NCBI RefSeq assembly: GCF_033547095.1
Contig: NZ_CP137852.1
Span: 4,675,001-4,739,000 of the forward strand
From: Sediminicoccus rosea
GTDB taxonomy: Bacteria; Pseudomonadota; Alphaproteobacteria; Acetobacterales; Acetobacteraceae
Direction of reading: 5' to 3'
Length of the DNA stretch: 64,000 bases
The notes under the pieces are model-generated. The model searched no databases. It had not been told where the DNA came from and saw only the letters and a list, made by a program, of their open reading frames with translations. The first letter of the stretch is position 1; the number at the start of each line of letters is the position of its first letter. The translations under genes were made by a program, and so were the position numbers. Of this stretch, positions 33,061 to 42,553 are shown piece after piece.

Positions 33061-33558
33061 CGCCGGGCGCCCACTCCGTGGGCTTGGCTTCGCCGCGCCA
33101 CGGGCCTCCCCGACATCGCAGGCCATTGGGCGGCGCCGGCCGCCATGCGGCCGGATGCACGCCCTCTTAGACCCCCGGACGCCGGGCGCCCACTCCGTGG
33201 GCTTGGCTTCGCCGCGCCACGGGCCTCCCCGACATCGCAGGCCATTGGGCGGCGCCGGCCGCCATGCGGCCGGATGCACGCCCTCTTAGACCCCCGGACG
33301 CCGGGCGCCCACTCCGTGGGCTTGGCTTCGCCGCGCCACGGGCCTCCCCGACATCGCAGGCCATTGGGCGGCGCCGGCCGCCATGCGGCCGGATGCACGC
33401 CCTCATAGACCCCCGGACGCCGGGCGCCCACTCCGTGGGCTTGGCTTCGCCGCGCCACGGGCCTCCCCGACATCGCAGGCCATTGGGCGGCGCAGGCCGC
33501 CATGCGGCCGGATGCACGCCCTCTTAGACCCCCGGACGCCGGCCGCCCACTCCGTGGG
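33061..33558. repeat. 119-bp tandem repeat array, 4.2 copies
   Basis: Four full units start at 33061, 33180, 33299 and 33418, and a partial fifth runs from 33537 to about 33558. Units 1 and 2 are identical; units 3 and 4 each differ by about one base. Each unit can fold into several hairpins, the best being CCGGCCGC/GCGGCCGG with a CAT loop; others are CCCAC/GTGGG, GGCCT/AGGCC and CCCGG/CCGGG. As 119 is not a multiple of three, the open frames through the array shift at each unit and are unlikely to be genes. The array fills most of the 585-base gap between tRNA-Leu and maeB. Confidence 0.93.
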
Positions 33559-33629
33559 GCGGGATGCGCGAGCGGTTGCGGCTGCGCCCATTACCTCGCA
33601 TCTTGCCGGAGGTTCAGAAAGGGTTCGCC

Positions 33630-35897
33630 ATGGACGATGATTTCCGCCGCGCCGCGCTCGACTACCACCGCTTCCCGCGGCCGGGGAAACTCGCCATCGA
33701 GCCCACCAAGCGCATGGCCTCCCAGCGCGACCTGGCGCTGGCCTATTCCCCCGGCGTCGCCGCCGCCTGCGAGGAAATCGCGGCCGATCCCGCCAAGGCC
33801 TGGGACTACACCACGCGCGGCAACATGGTCGCCGTCATCACCAATGGAACGGCGGTGCTGGGCCTGGGCAATATCGGCCCGCTCGCATCCAAGCCGGTGA
33901 TGGAGGGCAAGGCTGTCCTCTTCAAGCGCTTCGCCGGCATCGATTCCATCGATATCGAGGTGAAGGCCAACGAGATCGATCATTTCGTCGAGGTCGTGGC
34001 CGCGCTGGAGCCCAGCTTCGGCGCCATCAACCTGGAAGACATCAAGGCGCCCGAATGCTTCGAGATCGAGGCCCGGCTGCGCGCGCGGATGAACATCCCC
34101 GTCTTCCACGATGACCAGCACGGCACCGCCATCATCGTCGCCGCTGCCGTGCGCAACGGGTTGCTGCTGCAGGGCAAGAACCTCGCCGATGTGAAGCTGG
34201 TGAACACGGGCGGCGGGGCGGCGGCGCTGGCCTGCCTCGACCTGCTGCTGACCATGGGCCTGAAGCGCGAGAACGTGACGGTCTGCGACATCGAGGGCGT
34301 GGTCTACAAGGGCCGCCCCGGCCTGGATGACACCAAGGCGCGCTACGCGCAGGACACCAGCGCCCGCACCCTGCCCGAGGTGCTGGACGGCGCGGATGTG
34401 TTCCTGGGCCTCTCCGCGCCCCGCGTGCTGAAGGGCGAGTGGCTGCACAAGCTGGCGCCCAAGCCGCTCGTCCTCGCCCTCGCCAACCCCGACCCCGAGA
34501 TCCTGCCCGAGGCGGTGCGCGCCGCGCGGCCGGATGCGATCGTGGCGACGGGACGGACCGACTACCCGAACCAGGTCAATAACGTCCTCTGCTTCCCCTT
34601 CATCTTCCGCGGCGCGCTGGATGCGGGCGCCACCACGATCAATGAGGCGATGAAGGTGGCCGCGGTCGAGGCCATCGCGGCCCTCGCCCGCGTGGAGGCG
34701 AGCGAGGTGGTGGCCGCGGCCTATGGCGGCACGGCGCCGGTCTTCGGGCCCGAATACATCATCCCCAAGCCCTTCGACCCGCGCCTGATCCTGGAGGTCG
34801 CGCCCGCGGTCGCCAAGGCCGCGATGGACAGCGGCGTGGCCCGCCGTCCCATCGCGGATTTCGAGGCCTATCGCGCCGATCTCAGCCGTTTCGTCTTCCG
34901 CTCCGGCAACCTGATGCGGCCGGTGCAGGAATCCGCCCGCCGCCGGCCCGCGCGGATCGTCTTCGCCGAGGGCGAGGATGAACGCACGCTGCGCGCCGTG
35001 CAGACCGTGCTGGACGAAGGCACGGCCGAGCCCATCCTGGTCGGCCGCACGTCGGTCATCGAGGCGAAGCTGAAGGCGCTCGGCCTGCGCATGGCGCTCG
35101 GTCAGTCGGTGCGCGTGATGCATCCGGAGGAGCAGCCGGAGTTGTTCGCGCCCCTGGTGGAGCTCTACCAGTCCAAGGTCTGCCGGCGCGGCATCACGCC
35201 CGCGGCGGCCAAGCGCCGCGTCGCCTCCCGACCGACGGTCGTGGCCGGCCTGCTGCTGGAGGCGGGCCACGCCGATGCCGCCATCGTCGGCGGCCATGGC
35301 GACTGGATGAGCGAGTGGGAACACGCGCTCGGCATCATCGGCGCGCGCGCCGAGGTCAGCCGCGCCTATGCCTGCACCGCCGTCATCACGCAGAACGGCA
35401 CGCTCTTCTTCGTGGATACGCATCTGCTGGTGGACCCCAGCGCCGCGCAGATCTCCGAGATGACGCTGCTCGCGGCCGAGCAGGTGCGCAACTTCGGGCT
35501 GACGCCCAAGGTGGCGCTGCTCAGCCATTCCTCCTTCGGTGCCTCGGGCGCGCCCTCGGCGCGGAAGATGCGCGCGGCGCTGAAGCTGATCCACGCCGCG
35601 GCACCCGATCTCGAGGTGGATGGCGAGATGCACGCGGATGCCGCGCTGGTGCCGCTGATCCGCGCCCGCGCCGTGCCGGATTCGCCCCTGGAAGGCACGG
35701 CCAATCTGCTGGTCTTCCCGAACATCGATGCGGCCAACATCGCCTTCAACCTGGTGAAGGCAGTGGCGGATGGGCTTCAGGTCGGGCCCATGCTGCTGGG
35801 GATGAACAAGCCCATCCATGTCCTCACGCCGAGTGTCACGGCGCGCGGCATCGCGAACCTCGCTGCCGTCGCCGGCAGCCAGGTCGCGCGGGGGTAA
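33630..35897 (+). CDS. maeB: NADP-dependent malic enzyme with phosphotransacetylase-like domain
   Basis: 755 residues from the ATG at 33630, with GAAAGGG upstream. The N-terminal ~430 residues are the malic enzyme: [51 protein letters not shown] and the nucleotide-binding [15 protein letters not shown]. The C-terminal ~320 residues resemble phosphate acetyltransferase ([18 protein letters not shown], then [13 protein letters not shown]) and usually serve allosteric control by acetyl-CoA. It turns malate into pyruvate, CO2 and NADPH. It follows the repeat array and ends before a hairpin. Confidence 0.95.
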   Translation: MDDDFRRAALDYHRFPRPGKLAIEPTKRMASQRDLALAYSPGVAAACEEIAADPAKAWDYTTRGNMVAVITNGTAVLGLGNIGPLASKPVMEGKAVLFKRFAGIDSIDIEVKANEIDHFVEVVAALEPSFGAINLEDIKAPECFEIEARLRARMNIPVFHDDQHGTAIIVAAAVRNGLLLQGKNLADVKLVNTGGGAAALACLDLLLTMGLKRENVTVCDIEGVVYKGRPGLDDTKARYAQDTSARTLPEVLDGADVFLGLSAPRVLKGEWLHKLAPKPLVLALANPDPEILPEAVRAARPDAIVATGRTDYPNQVNNVLCFPFIFRGALDAGATTINEAMKVAAVEAIAALARVEASEVVAAAYGGTAPVFGPEYIIPKPFDPRLILEVAPAVAKAAMDSGVARRPIADFEAYRADLSRFVFRSGNLMRPVQESARRRPARIVFAEGEDERTLRAVQTVLDEGTAEPILVGRTSVIEAKLKALGLRMALGQSVRVMHPEEQPELFAPLVELYQSKVCRRGITPAAAKRRVASRPTVVAGLLLEAGHADAAIVGGHGDWMSEWEHALGIIGARAEVSRAYACTAVITQNGTLFFVDTHLLVDPSAAQISEMTLLAAEQVRNFGLTPKVALLSHSSFGASGAPSARKMRAALKLIHAAAPDLEVDGEMHADAALVPLIRARAVPDSPLEGTANLLVFPNIDAANIAFNLVKAVADGLQVGPMLLGMNKPIHVLTPSVTARGIANLAAVAGSQVARG

Positions 35898-35919
35898 CAC
35901 CCAGGAAGGGCCTCCGGCG

Positions 35920-35940
35920 GCTGGGGCCTCAAACCCCAGC
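35920..35940 (+). terminator. Hairpin between convergent maeB and the DUF1254 gene
   Basis: GCTGGGG and CCCCAGC form a perfect 7-bp stem with a 7-base loop, 22 bases after the maeB stop and just beyond the end of the convergent DUF1254 gene. It could serve both directions. There is no T-run. Confidence 0.45.
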
Positions 35941-35968
35941 TCTCCGCGATGAGTCTGCGAGGCTCCGA

Positions 35969-37381
35969 TCAGACCTTGTTGACGGCCGGGATGGTCCAGC
36001 TGCCATCCAGGATCGAAGGGTCATGCTCGCGCGGCCAGTAGAGGCGCATCATCAGCACGAATTTGCCCGCGGGTGCCGGGAGCCAGTTGGATTCGCGATC
36101 CGCGCCTGGTGAGGCGTGCTGAATCAGCAGGTCCACCGAGCCATCCGGATTGCGCTTCAGATCCTGCCGCGCGCTGATCGAGTAGCGGTTGATCGGGTTC
36201 GCGACGAAGAAGTAGTCGGCGTCGTACATCGTCAGCGACCAGAAGCCGTCGGCTGGCGGCAGCTGGCCGGGCGGGAAGCGCATCACATAGCGGTTGGCGC
36301 CGCTGTAATCGTGCCCATGCGCGTCCTTCTGCGAGGTCGGATAGACCGCATCCTGCGGGCGGTTGGCGCCGAGGCCGATGGCGGTGATCAGCGCGCGCAT
36401 CAGGTAGTCGGTGCCATAGATGCCGGTGCGCGTGGTGAAGGCCCAGCCATTCTTGTTCGTGACCGCGGGGTTGATCCGGAACTGGATCATGATGCGATCG
36501 AAGGAGACGGAGGGGATGCGGCTCACGAAATCGGCGCGCAGCTTGCTCGCGTCGAAATCCTGGCCGGGTACCAGGCCGATGCGGGCGAAGCGCGCCACGT
36601 GCTCCGCATCGCCGGGATTGGGCGGGTTCTGCTTCATCAGCTGCGCCAGCAGCGTGAAGTACTCCACCGCGCTCATGCGGTTCACCTGGTCACGCACCGC
36701 GGTGCGCATGTCGATCGCGGGGTCCACGCGGCCCGGCGGCGGCGTATAGGGCCGGCCATAGGCGCTGAGCGGCACCAGCGAGACCTGGTCCTGCAGCGCA
36801 TGCACCTCGCGGTAATCCTCGGGCGTGCCGGTGCAGTAGATGCGGCCCAGCAGCCAGACGATGTTGGTGCGCGACTTGTATTCAGTGACGCCGGGCGGCA
36901 GCGTGCCGCGCCAGCCGGGACCAGTGATGGCATAGACCTGCGGCCCTGTGCCGGTGGTGCGCTTGCCCGGGACCTGGAACACCGTGGTCCAGCCATCGAG
37001 CAGCGGGAAGAGCGCGTAGCGCCCCTTCATGTCGGGCAGCGAGAGCACCATCGGCTCCTGCCCCACATCGAAGAAGGAGGTGGTGTAGAGCGTGTCGGCG
37101 TTCGGCGCCGTGACGTCGCGGAAGCTGGAATTCGGATATTCGCGCAGCTTGATGATGTGCCCCATCGGGCCGCGCGTGCCCTGCACGGCCGGCACATTGG
37201 TGATGATGCGGCGCGTCATCTCCATGGTGACGAGCGGATAGCCATAGACATAGGCTTCGCTGGCCAGCCAGAAATCCTCCATCCCCTCGAAGAGGCGCAG
37301 GCCCTCGGCCAGCGCGCCGGTGGCGGGCACCATGCCCATGAGGCCCATCCCGGCCAGCGCGGAGCGGCGTGAGATCGTCAT
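35969..37381 (-). CDS. DUF1254/DUF1214 protein with twin-arginine signal
   Basis: 470 residues. The N-terminus ISRRSALAGMGLMGM is a Tat-like export signal. The DUF1254 part covers AYVYGYPLVTMEMTRRIIT and DVTAPNADTLYTTSFFDV; the DUF1214 part covers PPADGFWSLTMYDADYFFV and NRYSISARQDLKRNPDGSVD, and the sequence ends RLYWPREHDPSILDGSW. Both domains are common in exported bacterial proteins of unknown biochemical role. A GAGGAAGGA ribosome site precedes the ATG. It is the last gene of a minus-strand series that starts with the hyu operon, but a 175-base gap argues for its own promoter. Confidence 0.9.
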   Translation of the reverse strand: MTISRRSALAGMGLMGMVPATGALAEGLRLFEGMEDFWLASEAYVYGYPLVTMEMTRRIITNVPAVQGTRGPMGHIIKLREYPNSSFRDVTAPNADTLYTTSFFDVGQEPMVLSLPDMKGRYALFPLLDGWTTVFQVPGKRTTGTGPQVYAITGPGWRGTLPPGVTEYKSRTNIVWLLGRIYCTGTPEDYREVHALQDQVSLVPLSAYGRPYTPPPGRVDPAIDMRTAVRDQVNRMSAVEYFTLLAQLMKQNPPNPGDAEHVARFARIGLVPGQDFDASKLRADFVSRIPSVSFDRIMIQFRINPAVTNKNGWAFTTRTGIYGTDYLMRALITAIGLGANRPQDAVYPTSQKDAHGHDYSGANRYVMRFPPGQLPPADGFWSLTMYDADYFFVANPINRYSISARQDLKRNPDGSVDLLIQHASPGADRESNWLPAPAGKFVLMMRLYWPREHDPSILDGSWTIPAVNKV

Positions 37382-37556
37382 CCTGTTGTCCTTCCTCTTT
37401 CTGGCGAAGGATCGCCGTGTGGTGGTCGACCCGCGCCGTCGGCATCGCCCCCGAAGGGCCGGGCCGGGCGACTTACAATCGGCATCATGCGAAAAAATAA
37501 GGCCGATGCGCCATCACGATTCCGTGTCGCCCGCGTTACGTCGAGGTCAGCCGGTT

Positions 37557-38384
37557 TCAGCGCGGGAAGAGGAAGGAGACCTGGAAGCGGATCTGCCAGG
37601 AGGCGGCATCATCCGGCCGGACCACGTTGTAATAGGCGCCGAGCTGCGCGTTCACCGCCTGACCCGAGACGCGGAAGACCTGCCCGAGTGCCAGGCCCAC
37701 CGGCACTGTCCATTGCTGGCCGCTGCGCGCCATCCAGTTCGACGTGATGATCGGCGAGCTCGAGAGATAGGTGCCCGGCGAATGGGGGAAGTTGTAGTTG
37801 ATGAAGGGCTGCGTGGTGAAGGTGTTGTAGGAGTTGTGCCGCGCGCCGCCGAAGGACCAGACATTGTTCACCAGCGCGCCGATCACCCAGGGCCCGCGCA
37901 TGGTGAGCGCTACGGCCGAAGGGCCAGCGCCCCAGATGTTGCTGCCCAGCGCCTGATCCGTCGTCGTCGGCACCTGGATGATCGGGCCGGCGCCCCAGAT
38001 GAGGCCATCGGTCGGCCGCGCGGGGGAAAGGAAGGCGGTGAACTGCGTGGCGCCCAGGCCGAAGCTGGTGCCCTGCCCCGGCATCATGCCCGGCTGCGAC
38101 ATCACCGGCAGGATGGTGCGGGTGATCAGGTTCCAGTCGCTGTTGAGCGAGAAGGGCACGACGGGCTGGATGTTGAGGATGTTCTGCGTGTGCTTGCGCG
38201 GGCCCGCATCCAGGTTCGTGTTGTTCTGGAAGGGCAGGCTCGACATGTTGGCGACCGGGTTCTGCACCGCCCGCGCCAACGCCGCCGTGCTGTTCGGGTC
38301 CTCCGCATGCGGCTGCGCCAGGGCGGGGCACGCGGCGACGCACAGGAGCGCTGCTGCAGCCCGATGGAGGGGAACGGCCGTCAT
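37557..38384 (-). CDS. Exported barrel-like protein ('neuromedin U'-annotated family), paralogue 1
   Basis: 275 residues from the ATG at 38384, with GAGG just upstream and a signal peptide ending PALAQ. The mature protein has SLPFQNNTNLDAGPRKHTQN, NIQPVVPFSLNSDWNLITRT and an aromatic C-terminus ending SFLFPR. Such proteins appear in databases under the misleading name neuromedin U and look like outer-membrane beta-barrels with alternating hydrophobic strands. It is about 60% similar by eye to the gene upstream at 38473-39309, so the pair is a tandem duplication. Function is unknown; passive transport is possible. Confidence 0.75.
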   Translation of the reverse strand: MTAVPLHRAAAALLCVAACPALAQPHAEDPNSTAALARAVQNPVANMSSLPFQNNTNLDAGPRKHTQNILNIQPVVPFSLNSDWNLITRTILPVMSQPGMMPGQGTSFGLGATQFTAFLSPARPTDGLIWGAGPIIQVPTTTDQALGSNIWGAGPSAVALTMRGPWVIGALVNNVWSFGGARHNSYNTFTTQPFINYNFPHSPGTYLSSSPIITSNWMARSGQQWTVPVGLALGQVFRVSGQAVNAQLGAYYNVVRPDDAASWQIRFQVSFLFPR

Positions 38385-38472
38385 GCTCAACCTCGCTGCC
38401 AATGCGTCGCATGGCGAACCATGCACCGGCAGCTTGGACCCACGCCTTGAGGTGCCGCAAGCTGCCGCGGAT

Positions 38473-39309
38473 TCAGCGCGGAAAGAGAAAAACAAGCTGG
38501 AAGCGCACCTGCCAGGCGGGCGCGTTGTCCGGCCGGATCACGTTGTAATAGGCCCCGAGATTGGCGTTCATCGGCTGGCCATGGACGCGGAAGACCTGCC
38601 CGAGCGCGAGGCCCACCGGCACCGTCCAGCGCTGCCCCGGCGGCGCCAGCCAATCCGCCGTGATGAGCGGCTGGGTGGAGAGATAGGTGCCCGGGGAATG
38701 CGCAAAATTGTAGTTGATCAGCGGCTGGAAGGTGAAGGTGTTGTAGGCATCCTGCGGCCCGCCGCCGAAGGACCAGACGTTGTTCAGCAGCGTGCCCACC
38801 ACCCACGGGCCGCGCATGGCGAGCGCGATGCCGGACGGCCCGGCGCCCCAGACGCGGCTGCCCAGCGCCGGATCGGTCACGCTCGGCGCCTGCACCAGCA
38901 CCCCCGCACCCCAGCCGATGCCCGCCGTCTGCCGCGCCGGCGAGAGGAAGAAGGAGCCCTGCGTGGCGCCCAGCCCGAAGCTGCTGCCCTGCCCCGGGGT
39001 GAGGCCGGGCTGGGAGGTGACGGGAAAGACCGTGCGGGTGATCAGGTTCCAGTCGTCATTGAGGCCGAAGGGCAGCACCGGCTGGATGTTGAGGATGTTC
39101 TCCGTCTGCTTGCGCGGCCCCATGCCGAAATTCGTGTTGTTCTGGAAGGGCACGCTATAGACCTTGGCGAGCGGGTTCTGCGCGATGCGTGCCAGCGCCG
39201 CCAGGCTCAGCGGCTCGTGCGGGTGGCCCGGCGCCGGCGCGGCGGGCTGGGCGGCGGCGGGCAGGCTGGCGGCGGCGAGACAGGCCGCAGCGATCAGGAT
39301 CCTCAACAC
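38473..39309 (-). CDS. Exported barrel-like protein ('neuromedin U'-annotated family), paralogue 2
   Basis: 278 residues from a GTG at 39309 that begins a signal peptide (VLRILIAAACLAAASLPAAA). It shares SVPFQNNTNFGMGPRKQTEN, NIQPVLPFGLNDDWNLITRT, GAGPSGIALAMRGPWVVG and NYNFAHSPGTYLS with paralogue 1, and ends FQLVFLFPR, an aromatic end typical of outer-membrane barrels. It begins 29 bases after the upstream Bug receptor gene and is followed 88 bases later by its paralogue. The position after a periplasmic receptor suggests, but does not prove, a role in passage of the same solute through the outer membrane. Confidence 0.75.
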   Translation of the reverse strand: MLRILIAAACLAAASLPAAAQPAAPAPGHPHEPLSLAALARIAQNPLAKVYSVPFQNNTNFGMGPRKQTENILNIQPVLPFGLNDDWNLITRTVFPVTSQPGLTPGQGSSFGLGATQGSFFLSPARQTAGIGWGAGVLVQAPSVTDPALGSRVWGAGPSGIALAMRGPWVVGTLLNNVWSFGGGPQDAYNTFTFQPLINYNFAHSPGTYLSTQPLITADWLAPPGQRWTVPVGLALGQVFRVHGQPMNANLGAYYNVIRPDNAPAWQVRFQLVFLFPR

Positions 39310-39338
39310 CGACAAGCCCGATCGCCCCTGCCTCGAGA

Positions 39339-40274
39339 TCAGCCGCGCAGGGCGGCACCGAAGCGCGCATAGCCGTCGCGGATGGCGCGCGTATAGGCCT
39401 CGGCGTCCAGATAATCCGGCACGGCGTAGATGCGGCGGAGGGCCTCGATGAAGGCCGGGTCCTGTGTGGTCTCGCGGATCACCTCCTGCCACCAGAGCAC
39501 CGCCTGGCGCGGGATGCCGGGCGGGCCGACCACGCCATAGGCCACGGCGTCGGAGAGCGGGTAGCCGAGTTCGCGGAAGGTCGGCACATCCGGGTGGCCG
39601 GGCACCTTGTTGGGGCCGGTCTCGGCCAGCAGCCGCACGGCGCCCTGCGCCAGGAGCGGCCCGAAATCCGCCGAGGCGACGGCGTCGATATGGCCGCCCA
39701 TCATAGAAGCGATGGCCTCCGCCCCGCCGCGGAAGGGCACCGTGCTGGTCTGCACGCCCTCATGCCGGAAGGCGGCCTCCACCAGCACCTCGGCGAAGCC
39801 GCGCGAGCCCGTGGTGCCCCAGCTGAGCTTGCCCGGATTGCTGCGCGCATAGGCCAGCAGATCGGCCCAACTGCGCAGCGGGCTGTCGGTCTTCACATAG
39901 ACGGCGAGCGGATGGCCGCTGATCTGGCCGAGGCCGGTGAGTTGCCGTGGGTCATAGCCCAGCTGCTGCTGGTGCGGGATGATCCAGAGCGCGCTGACCG
40001 AGCCCAACGCCACCTGCGTGCCATCCGGGGTGGCGCGCGCGATGCGGTCCAGCGAGAGGGCGCTGCCGGCGCCGGGGCGGAAATCCACCACGGTCTGCAC
40101 ACCGCGCTTGGCGCGCGCGGATTCCGAGAGCTGCCGCATCACCATGTCACCCACGCCGCCCGGGGCGAAACCCACCGTGAGCGTCAGCGTGCGGTTGCCG
40201 GGGAAGGCCTCCTGCGCGTGGATGGCCGGGGCTGCGAGCGTTCCAGCCAGGATCAGGGCATCGCGGCGCTGCAT
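39339..40274 (-). CDS. Bug/TctC-family periplasmic solute receptor (distal member of hyu operon)
   Basis: 311 residues from the ATG at 40274 with GAGGAG upstream. The signal MQRRDALILAGTLAAPAIHA has a twin-arginine look. The Bug motifs are visible: TLTVGFAPGGVGDMVMRQLS in the first lobe, VVDFRPGAGSALSLDRIARA in the second, and FRELGYPLSDAVAYGVVGPP in the hinge. Bug proteins bind small carboxylates or amides for tripartite tricarboxylate transporters, or act as signalling receptors. It follows the DUF1028 gene by 16 bases. No TctA/TctB membrane gene is present in the window. Confidence 0.93.
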   Translation of the reverse strand: MQRRDALILAGTLAAPAIHAQEAFPGNRTLTLTVGFAPGGVGDMVMRQLSESARAKRGVQTVVDFRPGAGSALSLDRIARATPDGTQVALGSVSALWIIPHQQQLGYDPRQLTGLGQISGHPLAVYVKTDSPLRSWADLLAYARSNPGKLSWGTTGSRGFAEVLVEAAFRHEGVQTSTVPFRGGAEAIASMMGGHIDAVASADFGPLLAQGAVRLLAETGPNKVPGHPDVPTFRELGYPLSDAVAYGVVGPPGIPRQAVLWWQEVIRETTQDPAFIEALRRIYAVPDYLDAEAYTRAIRDGYARFGAALRG

Positions 40275-40290
40275 GCGGGGCTCCTCTTCG

Positions 40291-40986
40291 TCAACGATGC
40301 GCGGGCGGGTGGCCATTGTCGGCCAGCCATTTGCTGTGCGTGGCCAGGCGCGGGTTGTAGGGGCGCTCCTGGAAATAGGGCAGCAGTGGGCGGAAGCGGT
40401 CGAGGATGCTGCGGAGTTCGTGCACCGGCGTGTCGTGCAGATCCACGCGCAGGTCGAGATAACTGAAGGGCTCATCCGCGTAGATCAGCATGGCGGAGGA
40501 GTTGAGCGGCTTGTGCTCGCCCCCTGCATCGCGCCCGGCCTCCAGCGCCAGCATCAGCCGGACTTCGATCGGCTCTTCCACGCTGGCGGTGAGCGAGGCG
40601 GCGATGGCGGGCACCACGCCGTCATTGGCCAGCGCGTTGCCCATGGCGACGAAGCCCGGGCCCAGGATATGCGCGGCGTGCACGCCATTGCCGGCACCGG
40701 TGAAGCCCGCCGCATGACCATAGGCATCCACCACGCCAATCTGCCGCAAGTCACGCTCGGGGTCGCCCGTCGCCAACTCCTCCACCACCTTGGGCGCGTG
40801 CAGGCCAAGCCCGATGAGGCGCGCGCAGGTGAGGGTGAGGCGCGGATCGGCGATCGCCTGAACTCCCGCCGCGCCCATGCGCGGCACCACCACGGGGCAG
40901 CGATTGCCAACGGCGATGGAGCTGGTGGCCATGGCCACGCCCAGCATCTTGCTGCGAGGGCAGCGCAGGACGGCGGTGAAAGTCAT
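40291..40986 (-). CDS. DUF1028 protein (Ntn-hydrolase-like)
   Basis: 231 residues. The N-terminus TFTAVLRCPRSKMLGVAMAT, followed by AVGNRCPVVVPRMGAAGVQA and DLRQIGVVDAYGHAAGFTG, matches DUF1028 proteins, which have an N-terminal-nucleophile hydrolase fold. In this sequence Thr2 could act as nucleophile after removal of Met1, which is an inference. A C-terminal part includes SYLDLRVDLHDTPVHELRSI. It sits seven bases after hyuB in the operon and is a good candidate for an extra amide-bond hydrolase of the pathway. Confidence 0.82.
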   Translation of the reverse strand: MTFTAVLRCPRSKMLGVAMATSSIAVGNRCPVVVPRMGAAGVQAIADPRLTLTCARLIGLGLHAPKVVEELATGDPERDLRQIGVVDAYGHAAGFTGAGNGVHAAHILGPGFVAMGNALANDGVVPAIAASLTASVEEPIEVRLMLALEAGRDAGGEHKPLNSSAMLIYADEPFSYLDLRVDLHDTPVHELRSILDRFRPLLPYFQERPYNPRLATHSKWLADNGHPPAHR

Positions 40987-40993
40987 GGGCGTG

Positions 40994-42553
40994 TCACTCC
41001 GTCTCGGGCGGGTGCATGCCGCCGCCGCCCGGCATTTCGACGATAAGCCGGTCGCCAGCTGGAATCACCTGGAATCCCTTGGCCTTGAGCGTGGCACCAG
41101 ATGCCAGCCGGACGACCCCGCGCGCCCCATCCGCGCCGCCATGGCGGCCACGCGCCGGGTGATGCACGCGTTCGAAGGTCGCGAAGATGCCAAACGCCTC
41201 GCCATGGCGATGCGCCACCTCCATGACCTGCCCGTCGCCGCCGCGGTACCGTCCCGCGCCGCCCGAGCCGTCGCGCAGATCCTTCCGCCAGACGACGATG
41301 GGGGCCACCGTCTCGGTCACCTCCACCGGCACGTTCTTCACGCCCGAGGGGTAGGGTGTCGCGGAGAGCCCATCCTGTGCGGGGCGCGCGCCGGCACCGC
41401 CCGAATGGAACATCGTCACCATGAAGGGGCGCTGCGTCATGCCCGTCAGCCCCTGTCCGGCGCCGAGCTTGAGGTTCCAGAGGTTCGACGTGCCTTCGGC
41501 CGGCACGCGGCCCGGCAGCGCCTGGTCCAGCGCGCCGAAGACCACGTCCGGCAGCATGTGCCCCATGGTGCTGCGCGCATTCACCGCGGCGGGCGAGAGC
41601 GCATTGAGGATGCTGCCCTCCGGCGCCGTCACGCGGATCAGGTCCAGCGTGCCGGCATTGTTCGGGATCTCGGGCCCGATGATGCAGCGGATGCCGAAGG
41701 CGGTGTAGGCGTCGGTATAGCAGAGCGGGCAGTTGATGCCGTAGCCGCTCTGCGCCGAGGTGCCGGCGTAGTCCACCGCGATGTGATCCTCGGCAATGGT
41801 GAGGGTGGCGTGGAGATCGATCGGCGCCTCCATGCCGTCGATCCGCATGTGGCTCTTCCAGCTGCCCTTCGGCAGCTTCGCGATCTCCGCCCGCATCGCC
41901 GCCTCGGAGCGCGCGATGATGTGCGCGCCGAGCACCTCCAGGTCGTCCAGGCCGTTCTCGGCCAGCATGGCGGAGAGGCGGCGCTCGCCCGTCTCGTTGC
42001 AGGCCATCAGCGCGTAGAGGTCGCCCTCCACCTGCACCGGCTCGCGCACATTCGCGCGGATCAGCTTCACCAGCCACGGGTCCACCACGCCCTGGCGCGC
42101 CAGCGGCATGATGGGAATCCGCAGCCCTTCGTGGAACACCTGGCGCCCATCAGGCGAGAGGCCGATGCCGCCGATATCCACCACATGCACCGTGCAGGAA
42201 AACAGGCCGACCAGCTTGCCCTGGTGAAAGGCGGGCGAGGTCACGACCACGTCGTAGAGGTGCCCGGTGCCCTGCCAGGGATCATTGGTGATGTAGTGGT
42301 CGCCCTCGCGCATGCTCTCGGCGGGAATGGCGGCGAGGAAGTGCTTCACGCTGCGTGCCATGGAGTTCACATGGCCCGGCGTGCCCGTGACCGCCTGGGC
42401 CAGCATGCGGCCCTCCACGTCGAAGACGCCGGCCGAGATGTCCCCCGCCTCGCGCGCGCTGGTGGAGAAGGCGGTGCGGACCAGGGTGCGGGCCTGCTCC
42501 TCCACCACGGAGAGCAGGCGGTTCCACATCACCTGCAAACGGATGTCGTTCAT
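40994..42553 (-). CDS. hyuB: Hydantoinase B/oxoprolinase-type subunit
   Basis: 519 residues. Signatures are AGDISAGVFDVEGRMLAQAV, AIPAESMREGDHYITNDPWQ, GHLYDVVVTSPAFHQGKLVG and TMGHMLPDVVFGALDQALPG, all typical of HyuB. With HyuA it makes an ATP-dependent amidohydrolase that opens rings such as hydantoins, 5-oxoproline or, in related acetone/acetophenone enzymes, carboxylates ketones. The ATG overlaps the hyuA stop by four bases, showing co-translation and a fixed subunit ratio. The exact substrate cannot be read from sequence. Confidence 0.93.
   Translation of the reverse strand: MNDIRLQVMWNRLLSVVEEQARTLVRTAFSTSAREAGDISAGVFDVEGRMLAQAVTGTPGHVNSMARSVKHFLAAIPAESMREGDHYITNDPWQGTGHLYDVVVTSPAFHQGKLVGLFSCTVHVVDIGGIGLSPDGRQVFHEGLRIPIMPLARQGVVDPWLVKLIRANVREPVQVEGDLYALMACNETGERRLSAMLAENGLDDLEVLGAHIIARSEAAMRAEIAKLPKGSWKSHMRIDGMEAPIDLHATLTIAEDHIAVDYAGTSAQSGYGINCPLCYTDAYTAFGIRCIIGPEIPNNAGTLDLIRVTAPEGSILNALSPAAVNARSTMGHMLPDVVFGALDQALPGRVPAEGTSNLWNLKLGAGQGLTGMTQRPFMVTMFHSGGAGARPAQDGLSATPYPSGVKNVPVEVTETVAPIVVWRKDLRDGSGGAGRYRGGDGQVMEVAHRHGEAFGIFATFERVHHPARGRHGGADGARGVVRLASGATLKAKGFQVIPAGDRLIVEMPGGGGMHPPETE

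Noticed and set aside
33061-33558. CRISPR array
   Set aside because: The units are 119 bases, contiguous and nearly identical with no unique spacers, and there are no cas genes.
32959-33558. tRNA-linked integration site or genomic island
   Set aside because: No copy of the tRNA 3' end, no integrase and ordinary housekeeping genes on both sides.
33061-33640. Proteins with PDAGRPLRGLGFAAP-type repeats
   Set aside because: The frames only arise from the 119-base repeat, shift frame each unit and occur on both strands. No start site or composition supports translation.
37480-37515. ATCGGC/GCCGAT inverted repeat upstream of the DUF1254 gene as a terminator
   Set aside because: The stem is only six bases with an 18-base spacer; too weak to call.
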